From: Moringa oleifera
Taxonomy: Eukaryota > Streptophyta > Magnoliopsida > Brassicales > Moringaceae
Assembly (NCBI GenBank): GCA_021397835.1
Contig: JAJFZO010000476.1
Span: 806,001 to 870,000, forward strand
DNA length: 64,000 nucleotides
Direction of reading: 5' to 3'
Part shown: piece by piece, positions 32,201 through 47,200 of the stretch
How positions within the stretch are numbered: the stretch's first letter is position 1
How the letters are laid out: each line of letters begins with the position of its first letter
Notes under the pieces: generated by a model
Told to the model about the DNA's origin: nothing
The model's database searches: none
Seen by the model: only the letters and a program-made list of their open reading frames with translations
Position numbers and translations under genes: made by a program

Positions 32201-35200
32201 ATTTCTTGTGTTACTTGGCTATATTCAAAGAAATCTTTTGTGCTTTTTGTGTTGAAATCAAAATTTAATCTCATGTTTTTGTGCACACATTGCGAAAGTG
32301 ATGATGCCAAAGAATATTTTTTTGAGCCATTTCGGTCTTATATGATTAGAAATGAAAATTTTCATCAATCATGTTTTGGGATATCATCTCAAGGAGTGGT
32401 AGAGAGGAAAAACAGATACCTTCTTGAAACAATAAGAGCTTTTCTATTTTAAATGAACATTCGAAAACTCTTTAAGGTGGATGTTGTTTTTGCAGCATGT
32501 TTCTTGATCAACCGCATGTCTTCATCTACTCTTAATAGTGAGATTCCTTATCATATGCTCTTCCTTGTTAAACTTTTGTTTTCTATTGAAGACAAGATAT
32601 TTGGTATGATAATTGTTTTGTTTATATTGTGTGTCTGAAACTCATAAAATTATATGAATCATTAAAATGTGTTTTTTTTTTGGGTACTCCCATCTTCGAA
32701 AAGGGTATCGATGTTGTTGTCTTGATTGTGATCGACATCTTGTGTCAATTGATGTTACTTTCTTTCCTCTATCCTCTATTGTTGCAAGTCAAGGGGAGGA
32801 TGATCTTTTAGTCTACACGGTCATATCTACTACCCGTTCCTCTTATACTAACTAAGCCTCTTATACTTCAGGTCTATTTTGACACCAAGCTCCGCTTGGT
32901 ACATATCTTGCACCAACATCGTCGTCATTAGATCCGGTCTTAAGTGATGATAACATGCTGTCTTTCATGTTGCCTCCATTCTTGTGTAACAAACTAAGCA
33001 CATTGAAAATAACTATTATTTCATCTGTGAGAAAGTACAAGAAGGTTTGATCTCTATAGGGTATGTGAAGATGGAAGAACAAGTGGGGAATATATTGACA
33101 AAAACCTTAGATGAGACTCGAATTGATTATCTCTATAAGAAGTTGGGCATGATTAATATCTATGCTTCAGCTTGAGAAGGAGTGTTATAGGTTGTAAATA
33201 ATATAGGAAAATATCATATTCCTAAATGTAGAGATCGTGCTGAGATCTTCTACCTATTTGACATAGATCCTAATTTGTATATATTTCTAGTTTAGACTTC
33301 TTAATTTTGTGTATATATGCAATAAACTTTGCAAGAGAAATATAATAGAATATTATTTTTCTCGTCTCTTATTACACTAAAATTTTTAACATGTTTTGAT
33401 TATGGTTTGTTCTCCCCTGTGAAAAAGATTTTGAGTTGATATTATTGAATATAAGTCTTAATTTTTGTCTTAGTAATGAGGAAATCTTTCTTGCTGAGGA
33501 GGAGGAGAAGCAAAATGAAAGTGAAAGGCGAAACTAAGTGAGCATAGATGATTGGAAAGAATTGGCCATTTTTCTTTTTACCGTCATCATTTGTATTTCC
33601 TTTGTGCTTGCGTGTTGCCCTTTGTGCCTTTTCTTATTTAGTTATTTGTCAAGTAAGCTAAACTTATTTATTTGCTTATTAATGTATTGCATGTTTTTGT
33701 TAGAAAATGGGTCTTCTCTTGGAGTGTGTACGAGATTGCAATCGAGCTCTTAAAATTTCTCCACGTTATGCAAAGGTGAGTAGGCTTTTAGAATATTCTG
33801 TATTCTTCTTTGTTTTCTCCTATTTTAAGTGATAGTGTGGTATCACTGATCAAGTATGCTATCTCCAAAATTAAGCTCAACTTTGATTCAGGCATGGTAC
33901 AAGAGAGGCAAGGGTAATGGTTCTTTGGGAAATTATGAAGATGCAATTTGTGATTTCACCATTGCTAAGGATTTGGAGCCATCATTGGGTGGGAAGAGAC
34001 AGATAGACAATGAATTGAAGATAATTTCAGACCGTCGTCAAACAACAAGTACATCAGTCAAACAGTATGTGAACAAATTCACAAAATCAGGTAAGATGAT
34101 AACATCAAGTTTTAGATATTTGTATAATATTCGTATAATGTTTCTGTCATTGTTACTATTTTTACTTGATTACTTTCACTAATGTTGACATCCTATAGTA
34201 TTATCAAGCTCCATTTCTAGATTTCACTATTAGAGCTTGTCATTTGTTATTTGTCATGTTGTGATATCCACTATGATACTTCATTAGTTCCTTTTGGAAT
34301 ACTAAACCTTGTTTTAATTTTCATGGTGTGAAGAATGAAAAGTCCTTACTTCTAATGAATATTTATATTTATTTAAGATGATGCTAGATGTGGTTCCTTT
34401 AAGATGATCCTTAAGCACATCTTGATGCAGCACAAGGTCATCATTGCCTACATTAGTTTTATGTTTTAAGTCTACTTGATTAGTTTTTTATTCCTAGTCT
34501 ATTTTAATTCAGTTTCTTATTCCTAGTTTATTTGTTTTGTTATTTTTGATTTTCTAGTCTTCTTAGGTTTTCTATTCCTAATCTGTTTTCTTTGTTGGTA
34601 TGAAAAATATTATTTAAAAGCTTATTCTAATCATTAGAAGTTCAATACAGTTTATCAAAATTATTCTCTAAGATTAAGATCCTATTGTGTTCGTTGTATT
34701 GTTCTTGACTATTCTTTTGTTTTGTTTTCGAAGCGAACCTTTCGCTGCATCATATTCTTCATTGTTTGGATGCTTTTGAAAATTCTTCTTTTGGCCCTCT
34801 CTCTATTATGTGATTTGAGCTTTTACATTGCTTTGAAGTTTTTGATTTTTAAGGAAGTGGTTATGGTGGAAAAATAATAGTCTTTTAAGGAGAGTGGTGA
34901 AGGCTAACTACAAGGTGAGGGAAGGCGGTTGGATCACAGTGCTAGGAAGGGAATCATGTAGGTTTAGCTTCCTAGACCTCTTTTCTCTCTCCCTTGTATT
35001 TCACTGCTTTTTAATCCTTTTTTTCCCCTTTTACTTCGGCTTTTTCTCCTATTTTATATTGATTTGAGCGATACTTCCCCCTTCAATGCATATGTGAATA
35101 TATTTCGGTAACTATTTTTTAATTTTCAAATAAAGCACTATTTGCATATTTCTTTTTCATTTTGATGCTTTGATTTCTGACTAAAATGAGTGTGGATGGG

Positions 35201-38200
35201 AGCCGATTTTCCTCTGTGGACAGGGGTGGGAAGAGTCTTTCATCCTTCACTAGGTATCATGGAGTTTGGGGGTGGTAGCTTTCAGATGGGTAGGGACAGC
35301 AGCAGAGAACATGTTCCTGGCCCCTATCCTCCCAATCCTCCCAGTTGGTATTCTTATGTTTATGCCTTTTGTGTTTAAGCTACGTTTGCGTGGTGTTATT
35401 CTTTTGTGCAGCTTTGCTTCAAATCTCTTTAGTTGGACTTGTAAAAATGTACCAGTCATCATTGGAAGCGCGGGTGTTAGTAGTGAAGTAGACAAGCTAA
35501 GAAGATAAAGGATCAATTCAGCATCAACCCTATCCAGAAAAAAAAAAAAAAAAGAAAAAAAAGAAGAAAGAAAGAAAGAAAAAAATTCATTCAGCATCAA
35601 AAAATTCAAGTTGATAAAATGAAAATAGAATTGCCTTCACCAGACTTCTACAAATAAAAACAAGTCCATTATGTCCCAGTTCCAAAGAGAACTAGAATAA
35701 ACTTATTTCTCTTTCTACTTCATTAATTCAACTTTACCAGCCAATCAGAGGAAAAAGTTTTGAAGTTCGGCCATGTTGCAGCCTTTGTGCCTGTACTGAA
35801 AACTGTCATTTTGGTGTTTGGAGAGCATTGCTCACAGTATGAAGTGTCTGCTTCATTGGTCTGTTGCAGGTGATTTCTGTAAAATTCTTTACAAGAAGAA
35901 CATTAAAATAATACTGATTTGCCCCCCTTTTTTCTTTGTTTTTGTTTAATATTGAATTCTCATCTGCTTTTGTTGACAATGATATCATAGTTGGCTCTTT
36001 TGAAGTCAATTTTGGTTAGCTGTGAGTCACATTGTCTAATTATTTTAAAGTTGGAGAAAGATGAAGCGATGGGTAATTTATGGAATGTGTGGATTCTTTT
36101 TCTCTTAATGTTTCTCTTCTCTAACTTCTTTATGCAATTTGTTTCCAAGACAACAGTAATGTCTATTGATTTTCTCATTCTTTGCCTCCATATTTTGTGC
36201 TTGTTTTTTAAGTATGAACTAGAAACGTAAATATCAAATGTAGTATACATGGTTCAGACATCACCTGTCTCCTCAAAAGAGGGGAAACAAAAAGTGATGT
36301 GACTTCTTCTTGGGGGAATACAAAATAAACACTAATTCTTTTTTCTATTTTTTTCTTTTAAGGGATGACATTTAGTTTGGAATTCCAGTTCAATTACTGT
36401 CCGCAGTTCCTACTGTCAAGTGTGTGCTTCTATGTTGAAATCAATATTAAAGTTAAAAAAGGGAAATTAGTGTATTTGGTATCTAATTAGGAAGCTACAC
36501 TTCCAACTTTTTGTAAAAGCTTGTGCAAGGGCTGATCTTTAATCACCTGTATATATTTGATGCAGCTTGTTCTTTGTTTATCAAACAAAATTTAGTGTGA
36601 AGACTTCATTGATAAAAATGGTTAGTTTGTCCATTTGCTTCAGCAGTGTTCCCCCTTACCCTGGCTAGCTTATGTAGCAGCACCTATTAACATGCAATAT
36701 TGCCAGTGCCTTCATGTGCTTGCCATCTAGGTTAGTGTTGTTTAAGGCTGGTAACTGGTCTTGAATAGAAATATCTGCATAGTGGAGGATGAGTCACTAA
36801 AATTTAAATTGATAGATAACGATATAATTTTTTGTTACTCTCTTTTAGTTGTACTTTTACCGGCTGTTTCACCCTAGGGCTTGTGAATTGTTAAGTATGA
36901 TTGATCTTGGTGTTGGCATGTAGACACTTTGTAAGTGTGGTTTATTGATCCAAAGCTTAAGATATGAACATGTGATGAAAACACTCCTTTTCTGATTTTG
37001 AATGTATTGGATTATACAGATCTTGTTTCAAGTGTGCCAGGCCAAGTAAAATTACAGGGTGTGACAACACCAGAAAAAGGAAGGGGTATGGCTGCACAAT
37101 ATGACATTCCTCAAGCTTCATTGGTTCATGTTGAAGAACCTTACACTGTGGTATGAAAAGGAAATTACAGTTAGGGGTCTAACTGCAAAGCCATGCATCA
37201 AACCTAGACCAAGTTATCTTTTCTTATATATTTTATATGCTCTTGGCAAAAAAACAATATACACTTTATCTTAGACCAACTTAGGCTTTTTAATGATTAT
37301 ATAAAAAGATAATACATAAGTTTAAAGTAAGTAAATAATGTTTTTAAATTTCATGCTTACAATTATATTGACTATGAAAAGAATGTACCACAATGCTTAA
37401 TACCTTATTATGGTGTATATGAACATTTAAAGTTTATGTGAGTTATATAATTGCAAATGAGGACTATATGTGCTAGTTGCCTAGCTATCTTTATATTTGA
37501 TGCTTGGGTACATATGAACATCTTTCTCACCCTTGTTTACCTTCGTACTTGTTCTATTGTGAGTAGATCTTTTTTTCCCCTTAAGATTTACTATTGGTTT
37601 ATGTTGATATTCAAATAGAAATCGAGGACAAAGACATATTGGTACAACGGAAGGTTTGCTTCTAGAAACAAGCAGAAGAATACTCAAGGACCAACTCCAA
37701 GATTACAATAGGATCTTAAATTTAGAGAATAATTTGATAAATTGTATTAAATTTCCTCTAATCACTACAATAAGTTTTTAAATAGTGCTTGTGATGCCAA
37801 TAATAAAGAAAATAAACTAGGAATAGAAAACCTAAGAAGAATAAGAAAGGAAAGCAAATAAACTAGGATAGGAAATTGACTTAGATTGAGAATAGGAAAT
37901 GAGTTAAAATAACTAAAAATAGGTTACCAATCAAATAGACTTAAAATAAAAAACTAAAAAAATAAGAAACTAGTCAATAAACTTAAAATAGGGAATTAGT
38001 GTTGGTGTGTGTTGCATCATTCCCCTCCACTTTGAAAAAAAATACTCACCATTGAGTTTTGTGGCTGCAAAAAAAAAAAAAAAAAAAAACTCATCTAGGA
38101 GAAAATACTCGAAGATATCGGCAACATTGGAAATATTAGAAATGTTCATATCATCTAAAAGATTGATCTTTTAAGTATTGTCACTAATATTTTGAAAGAC

Positions 38201-41200
38201 GCAAAAAAATTCAAATCTTCTTTATCTTTAAGCTTATTGTATATGCCAATGAGAAGACAATACTTTCGAAGATTAGCCCTTTCTAAATTTTTCTTCACCT
38301 TGTGTTGAATTTGTTGAATACACTTTGCAAATTCCTCAACATTAGGATTGAAAAAGGAAGACACTGTATACATTGGAACCCTAGTGAAGACAACTTACAA
38401 AGGAGCCTTTTTGGTAGAAACAATATGTGGAAGAGCAACATCCCACTGTTTCGGTTTGTCATCACTAACGCATCGAATCATATTTTTATGAGAATCTTAG
38501 TTTGCCCATTTGTTTGGAGGTGACTTGTGGTACTATACTTTAATGAAGTATCAAATAATTACCACAGAGTTCTCCAAAAATGATTAGAAATTTTGAATCT
38601 TTATCAGCACTTATTGAATGAGGAATGCCGTGTAACCGAACGATTTCACGAAAAAATAAATAAGCCATAGAAGAAACATCTAAGGTCTTCTCACAAGGAA
38701 GAAACTGGCCCATTTTGAAAAATCGATCAACTACAACCAAAACAACTCCGTTAAGTCCTTAACACGCCAAGAACGAAATGAATGATTAAATCTTGCCAAA
38801 TCGTATTTGGAACAGGCAAAGGAGTATAAAAACTAGTAATTTGAGTTTGTCTTTTACCCTTTTGACACATTAGACAACATTGAACAAAATGTCCAATATC
38901 TTTTTTTAGCTAAGGCGAATAAATTCTTTTATCGATCAAATTAATTATTTTATCTCGTCCAACCTGTCCTATTAATTATCCAACATGTCCTCCTAATTAT
39001 CCAACATGTAACACTTTAATCAAATATTCACGCAAAAGAAGAATGAGGGTACATAATTGCGTACCTTTAAAAAGAATCTGTCTTGAATAAGGAAATCAAA
39101 AACAAATTCCTTATCTTTGTATTGTATCGGTATTTTGCCAAAATCTTCATCAGTGGCATATATGTCCTTTAGATAATCGAACACCACCACCTTAGTACTC
39201 ATTGTAGATAATAAAGAGGCATGTCAACTCAATGCATCAACTATTCTCTTTGTCAGATTTATGTTTGATAGCAAAAGTGAACTTTTGCAAAAAGGTAACC
39301 CATCGAGCATGTATCCGATTCATCATCTTTTGAGAATTGATGAACTCTATAGCTTGAATATCATTTTTTTTTCATTATAAAGCCAAGGAGTAAAAGATAA
39401 TTAATCATAAAGTTACATTTTTTAAGATTAGTATCCAACTTATTAACTTATAAAGGTAATAAAACTTCACTCATCCTTATTGTAGATAAGAATATCATCA
39501 AAATAAACTACCACAACTTTTTCAATAAATGAACAAAGAACTTGGTTCATTAATCGCATGAATGTTTGGTGCGTTTGATAGCTCAAAAGACGTTACTAAC
39601 CATACATAAAGGCCATATTTACTTTTGAAAGTAGTTCTCCACTTATTGCCAGGTCGAATACAAATTTTGTGATATCCATTTTGTAAATCAAGTTTGGTGA
39701 ATATCACAATACCTTGTAATTCGTGAAGCATATCATTAAAACGTGGGGTGGGAAAGCGATACTTGACTATTATTTTATTAATAGCTCGACTGTCCACACA
39801 CATTCGCTAGCTACCATCGTTCTTTGGGGTCAGTAAAACAAGGATTGCACAAGGACTCATGTTTTCATAAATCAAGTCTTTATCAAGGAACTCATTAATT
39901 TGTCGCTGCAACTCTTCATGCTTAATTGGGCTTGTATAGTAATATGAAAAATTAGAAAAACTAGTTTCAGGTACTAAATCGATGTGATGTTGAATATTTT
40001 GCATAAGAGGTAGTTTATTAGGTAATTTGTTAGGAAATCAATAAAATCAACAAGTACCTCATAGATCTTGGGTGGAACCTTAGTAGTTGCTGCATATTGG
40101 CCTTTCAACACCAATGCTACGATAAAGTTCGGCTCCTTAGCTTGCTTAAAGAATTTTGAGCACTTTATGTTGGTGCATAACGGTTTATCTTTCTTAATAA
40201 CAAAATTGCTTTACAATGGTTAAGAATGTGGTAATAAAATAAGCTTCTTATCAAACCACCAAAAGATAAAGGTATTATCTTGTCTTTTATGAGTGATATC
40301 AACATCGTAGTGCCATGGTCTTCTTAATAAGATATGACACAAATTTATATCTACCACGTCGCATACGATCTCATCTTTATAATACTTCCTAATTGACAAA
40401 GGAATCTTGCAAACTTTTAGCAATCGAACTTTCTGACCTTTCTTAATTCATGCGATCTTGTGTGGACAATGATACTTCTCAATCTTCATATTTAATACTT
40501 TCACTAAAGCTTTAGAGATAACATTTTTGTTACTTCCATGGTTAATAATGCCGTTGTATACCTTATTACGAATACTGCATCGAGTTCAAAAGATCTTGTG
40601 TTGTTGAGAGTTATCAGGTTTTTTTGGGTAAGTAACAGCCGTTGGACAATACACGTTGCTTCTCCCACATCTTCTTCTACAAACTCGACACTGTCATAAA
40701 TTTTATTCTTTCACACTACCATCTTCTTTTGCAAAGTTAACAGATCATCTGTTCGGGTAATGATTTGAAAGATGACTTGGGTGGTTGCACCGAAAACACT
40801 TTCTAACATTAGGGTGTGCATAAAGGTCGTTATTATTTTATTGTTGCTGCTAGTTTCTAACTTGGGTGTTAGACTGAATAAGGCTTGAAGTTTCATGTTG
40901 ATTTTGTATGGAATTTTGAGTTGAAGGGGTGTCTTTATTACAATTATCGTTGCTGTCAAACATTGTTGACCCTTTTAAAGCGGAAGAAGCTTCTTGGTTT
41001 TGTTGTCGAAAGTTATTCTTGGTGTACACAATGGACCCATTGATATGATTTTCTACTATCATTGCCAAGTTAAATATAGTTGTTATATTCCAAATATCTT
41101 GAAAAGCAAGTTGATCTTGAATAACCAGCTTCAGACCTCCAATATAGCGAGCAATCAATTAATTTTTTGTCTTAGACAGATTAACTCATGCATTTAATTG

Positions 41201-44200
41201 ATAAAATTTTTTTGTGTGCTCATTAACAATACGATTGGCTTGCCGACAATTTTGATACTATTGGTATAGAAACTCCTCATAATCTAGAGGAAGAAATCGC
41301 CTCTGTAATTATTGCTTCATTTTGGGCCAAGTGTGGACATGCTGCTTTCTTTATTGTTGATGATTATATTGGAATTGTTCCCACCAAGTAGAAACTTCGC
41401 TTTTGTACTTATATGTCATGAGCTTGACTCGGTTTTTTTTTGAAATATTCAAATAATCAAACAAAATTTTCAGCAGTACTTGCTTGATAAAGAAAAACTT
41501 TAATGTTTAATCGGTCGTCGAAACTTGACAAATCCATCTTCATCTTAAATTCTTGAGTGTTTAGACCACAATTACTAGCCTTGAAATGAAAATCTTTTTT
41601 TTCTTCGGATGAATAATCCAACCTCTATGGTTTTCTTTTCTGAAAATTCTTCCCATCATGTTGCCATATTGGAGCGTCTTGGTTTTGTTGTTCATAGACT
41701 CCCAATGGAGCAAGCTAATGAAAATCATGATTCATGATTGGTATTGCTCGAATTAGGGCTTCGTTATCGATTCTCGGGCCAATTTGTGATTGGCGTTAGT
41801 TGTCATAGCTTGTTATAAGCTAATGTTGACCTCTTAAGCCTAGATTTGCATTGCAAGTCGTTGGTGTTTAGGTTGCAAATCCAGATGATTTGCTGCCTTA
41901 GAATTCCTTGCAACAAAATCTGCGCGACCTAGGTTGGTGGCCACCATCTTCTATGTTGTAAAATTTGGTATTTGTTTTATGCAATCACTTTTTCCTTCCA
42001 TAGTCAATGTAACCATCATCTGCATGAGATTATGAAGGGTTCCGTTGATCCCATCAAGTCGTTGTTCGATGGTGTCAATCCATTGTTCGTTGTCGGTGGT
42101 TTGTTTTTCATTAGAATCGTTAGCTATCAAAATAAGGTAAAAATTCTTGATATAATGCCAATTTGGTGTGGTGGAGATTTGCTTTGAAAAATAAGTAGAA
42201 GAATACTGAAGAACAAACTCAAAGATCACAATAGGATCTTAAACTGGAAGAATACTATAGTAAATTAGGAATTGGAAACTTAGGGAGAATACTAAAGAAA
42301 AATAAATAAATTAGGAATAAGAAATCGACTTAAATTAAGAATAGGAAATTGAGTTAAAATAAACTAGAAATTGACAACTAATCAAATAGACTTAAAATAA
42401 AAAATTAGAAATCGGAAACTAATCAAATAAATTTAAAATAGGAAACTAATATTGGTGTGTGCTGCATCACATATATTCACAATAGTATTGGTTAAGGAGG
42501 TTGGAAAATCATTCTACCAATTAGCAACTAAAAAAGCAAAGGGGACAGGTTCCGGATCACTTTAAGAATCATATGTTTCCACTTGGATGAAATGTTTCAA
42601 TTACATTTTTGACTTACTTCCTTTTAGATGTGGGTGTGGATCTCAATGTAATCTTAAACAGTCTATATGTGATATCAGTGAATGCTCCCTTGCAACTATT
42701 CTGAAATCAATCTAAGCTCACACCACGCTCCAGCATACCCATAAAATCCTTTTATTGCACTTGGAGAGATTGGAGAACCTTACAAACTGCTTCCAAAGAG
42801 GAGCTTGGCAGGCTTAACCTTGCAAACTATATGCACCTACGTTCTCCAGTGTTTTTCTTCGCCTCTTCAAGTATGTGGTTTGGATTCTGTCTGATATGCC
42901 TTCAGAACTCCTACCGCTCATGCTTGACAAGCCTTTGATCCATCACACTTACATTTTTATGAGCCTCTACACTGCTTGGTTTCAAACTGTTGGCATGCTT
43001 TTGGAGAACACAACCCTCATCACCTAAGTTACTGGCTTACCATGAGCCATCTGAGTCCTCTTGTTGTTCATTGTATCCTAGCAAGCACCATAAAGCCAAA
43101 GTTTTGTCTTGCACGATTGGTTTTCTTACCAGTTTGATATGTGTACTAAGGTCCAAGTCAATGAGAAACTTGGGCTGGCTTTCTTACCAGTTTGATATGT
43201 GTAATAAGGTGCAAGTCAATGAGAAACTTGGGTTTGGAAGTCTGCCAGCAATGATCCACATATATAAAATGACCCCACTGGAACTCAATAGTTTAAGCTA
43301 TAAGTTTAAGCTATTAGGTTTTGGATCCATTTCCATAATACAAGTCCTTCACTCAACCACTTTCTGTAAGATTTGGATTCTACTCGTGTCATCCTTCGCA
43401 AACTAGAAGTAGAAGCCCACATATGACAAGTTGCACCTAAGTCATGGCTGTGGCTACCTGATGGCTGATTGAAGTCCAGCACTTATATTTTGCAAATATC
43501 TAGTAGACTGCAGGAGCAATCGTGCATCAATGCAGCCTTTAAAGTGCTTTAGTTGTGAATGAAACCAACAATTGTGACACAATGTTAAAGATTTCTAGAT
43601 TAAAATGAAATTGTCTTAGGAAATGGAGCTTCCACACTTTTAAAAGATGTAGAAGGAGCAGCACCAGCAAGCTTCCCAACTCTTTCCTTTTTTAGTAATT
43701 TAATTGTCATAGTTGGTTTCTTATGCATCCTTCCTCCATATTCGGTTCATCCTGTATGTTACCTAGTCATTTTTTTGTTCAAGTTTTGTAGATGCTTTTA
43801 TTTGCTTGTTTCAGAGTCAATATTTTTTCAAAGAGAATTTCTTTTTGTCATTTGCTTTCCAACTGCGTCTTTGTTTTGTTTTGTTTTTGAAATTTTGAAT
43901 ATCATTGTTGTATTAATTGTCAGGAGGCTACTCTATAGTTAGTATCTTTACGTTGCTGGTCCTATATTACCGCTGACAAGACAAACTTGCAGATCATATT
44001 GAAGCATTGTCGGGAAACTCATTGTCATTACTGTCTAAATGAGCTACCAGCTGATATACTCCCCTGTCCATCATGTGCAATACCAGTATACTGCTCAGAG
44101 TGCTGCCAAGTTCGAGCGGGGGGACAAGTTTCGACAGTTGATCGAAAGAAACATGGCATTTATAAATATTTTTCCAAAAATCTTGCAGAATATATTGCAG

Positions 44201-47200
44201 GAATCACTTTAAGCAATGATTCTTACTCAGAAGTGGAGCATTTTCATGAACATCAGCATGAATGTCAAGGGGTCAACTGGCCTGCCATACTGCCACGTGA
44301 TGTTATTTTGGCTGGTCGGGTACTAGTGAAGTCTATTGAGCAAAGAGGTGTTTCTTTGGAGGTTTCCAACCTCTCAGAAACTTTGGTAATTGTCTTTGTT
44401 ACAGATATTACTTGATATTCAGTTACTTGAGTGACAACATTTCTCTGGCTTGCTAGCTGAAAGCCTCAACAATTTTGGCTGTAGGAACTTTCTCACAGTT
44501 ACTCAAAAATGCCTCCTGAAAGCAAATTAGAATTACATGTATATGCCATTGTATTGCTGTGGTGTCTACGGCATTCTTACAGCTCTGAACTTTCAATAAC
44601 AGGAGTTTCTGTATCTCAGGTTGCTTCCTCTCTTTTTCCTAATCTCTTTCATATGGACTTGAATACATACACAAACAGGGGCACGAACTCATATTAATTT
44701 CACGAAGTTCTTCTGTGCTCTCCCCCCCTGCCCCAACGGTCACACATTCACATATGCGTGTGCATACACATTGGCATGCACATATGTCTACATGCATAGC
44801 AACATTACATCTGTAATCTCAAAAGTACCTGTACCATCCCTTTGTATTTCAAATTCCCATCTTTTATGAAACTCTGATCACTCTATGTATTCTTTTCTAC
44901 AGCTTATTTAATCTAATTTCTGAGCGGGCCTATCTGGAATTATTAACCTAAAATTATTGCCATGGTATTTGTTGTAATTGGTAATAAAGTCTCTAGTTTT
45001 TATTCTTTTGATGGGATTGTTTATTATATTTCTAATGCGTTTAAGTTTTGGAGTTTAGAGTTCAAGTTTTGGAGTTTAGAGTTCAAGTTTTGGACTAAAC
45101 TATTGTCGACTTAATGCAATTTATTGTGGAAATAAAATAGTTGAGCCTGTTCTTGTTTCCTGTTTCTTTCGGAGATGTAAGATTTTATGCCCTTTTACCA
45201 GCCCATTGAGTCATTTGGTTTCCTTGCTTCAGAACCTCCTAACCTTACCAGAAAAATAAGTAAGGGGGAAATGATAAAATATCATTCTGGCTGATGATGG
45301 TTTCTAATATTATTTTGTTTATCAAGTTGAGATCATTGTCTCTCTTTCCTAGGGTGTGAGATAACGTTAAGGGTAGTTTGTCTCATTTCTTCACTTCGCC
45401 CATTTTGTTCTTTCGATTACAACCTCAAAATTTATGAAAACATTTTCAAAAGTATTATTACATGTGATATTGAGTTGATTAGATAGCATGCTTAACATGG
45501 TGATGATGCATGTGTGATTGAATATACAGGTGTTTTGGTTTTATGTTTCACATCCTTTAAAGCCTTTATACTTGCTAAAATGACAGTTGGATTTTCTATG
45601 ATTCACTCTTCATTATGTGTAGGATGTAAATGCAGTTCCTTGGTTACTGTTTTTTAACTGGTTCTTTTAAAATTTCTCATTTTTTTTTTCTTTTTTTGCA
45701 CATTAGTGACAGGACTCCAGACTGATATCGATAGTATTTTAGATGTTAATCTCTAGTAATATTTCCTAATGTTTGGACCATTAGGAGCTACATTCATTTT
45801 TATCTTTTGTAACATATAATCATGAACTTTTGCTTAATTTTTTTATTTTTCAATATGGATGTAGATTATCATACTTTTATCTCAAATCAAGATCAACTCT
45901 ATGGCGATTGTTCGTATGAAATCCCATGATATTTATCACCCAGCAAATCAATCCACAATATATTCATATGAGGAAGGTGTTCAAACGACTACTGTGGAGC
46001 AGGTTTGTTTTAATGGTACTGTTTTATTTTTCGTGTTTGCTGTGCATCTCTCTCTCTCTCTCCCTCTTACCCCCTCCCTCCCTTTGCTCTCTTTTCTTTC
46101 TTCCCTCCCACTGGACTGAATGAATTGCTGCTGCAAATTACTGATTTCCAAGTTACTTTAGGATTTTCTTAATGTTGAAAGTACTTTCAACTAAATTTGA
46201 AGTATATTTCATAGACATGATGATCAAAACCTTAGCTTAATGGTGGAATGTAAACAACCAAACCACTAGGTTGAGCAGTTGTAAGGAGACAAAGATTGAA
46301 AAATCTGCATCTCCTAAATGGAAATTTGCATTGTAATGTTTTTCAGTCCCGACTATTGTAGAGGAATTCAGCTCTTACTCTGAATTACATTAAAGATGGC
46401 CCACATCTCAATAGAAAGGAACTTTATCTTTAGAAAAATGTAAGGGAGACTAAAAAAAAAAAGTGAGATGGACTGTGACAGATGGTAGAATGAATTTTGG
46501 TTTTTATAGATTTTCATGTCCTGTATTTGAAATCTGTATATCACATCAATTTGATGTTTTCGTAGTAATCTTAAGGGAGTTCACATTGGCCATAGGATAT
46601 TAAATCCAAGCAGCAGCTATTGTCTCCATTAATCATATGTAATTTCTGTCTTCTCATTGCCTATGGATAAGGCTACACGATGAACTGTCTCAATTGCTTT
46701 TTGGTCTTTCGAGAATTTCTTTGTAGCCTTTTTAAAAGAGCAACTTGGGTAAAGTTGATTTTTTCTATCTTATTTCTAACTCATTCTAACATTGTGGTGG
46801 ATAAAAACGTAATTACCTATAAAGCCCATGCAGTTATTTATGTTTCTTCCAATTTTATGGTTTTTCGTGTGTTTTTTTGGTGGCGAACAGTAGGCATGGG
46901 AAGTAAGAAAACCAAAATATCACATTTTCTTCTTTGTTACTCAACAAATTTTCACCCATAAGCTACACATTGTAAAGTCAAATCTATACATTGTTTCAGC
47001 TGCATTATCATTCGAAACCAAGAGAATACATGCAAAGGACTCAATTTTTATTTTGAAAAAAAAAAAATGAAGTGTTGGAGTTTTTGCTCAGTTTTGCAAG
47101 TGAGATTATGGTTCTTGTTCAATAAGATTCATTGTAGCATTTATTTTGTTTGGAAACATCATTTTATTTGGAACTTCTTAATAGAGTTTCATTGAAAATA

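Noticed and set aside
33475..33540. Glu-rich stretch as an extra exon of the SMYD4-like gene
   Set aside because: It ends in a stop, and exon 3 already joins exon 4 in phase with a normal TPR sequence.
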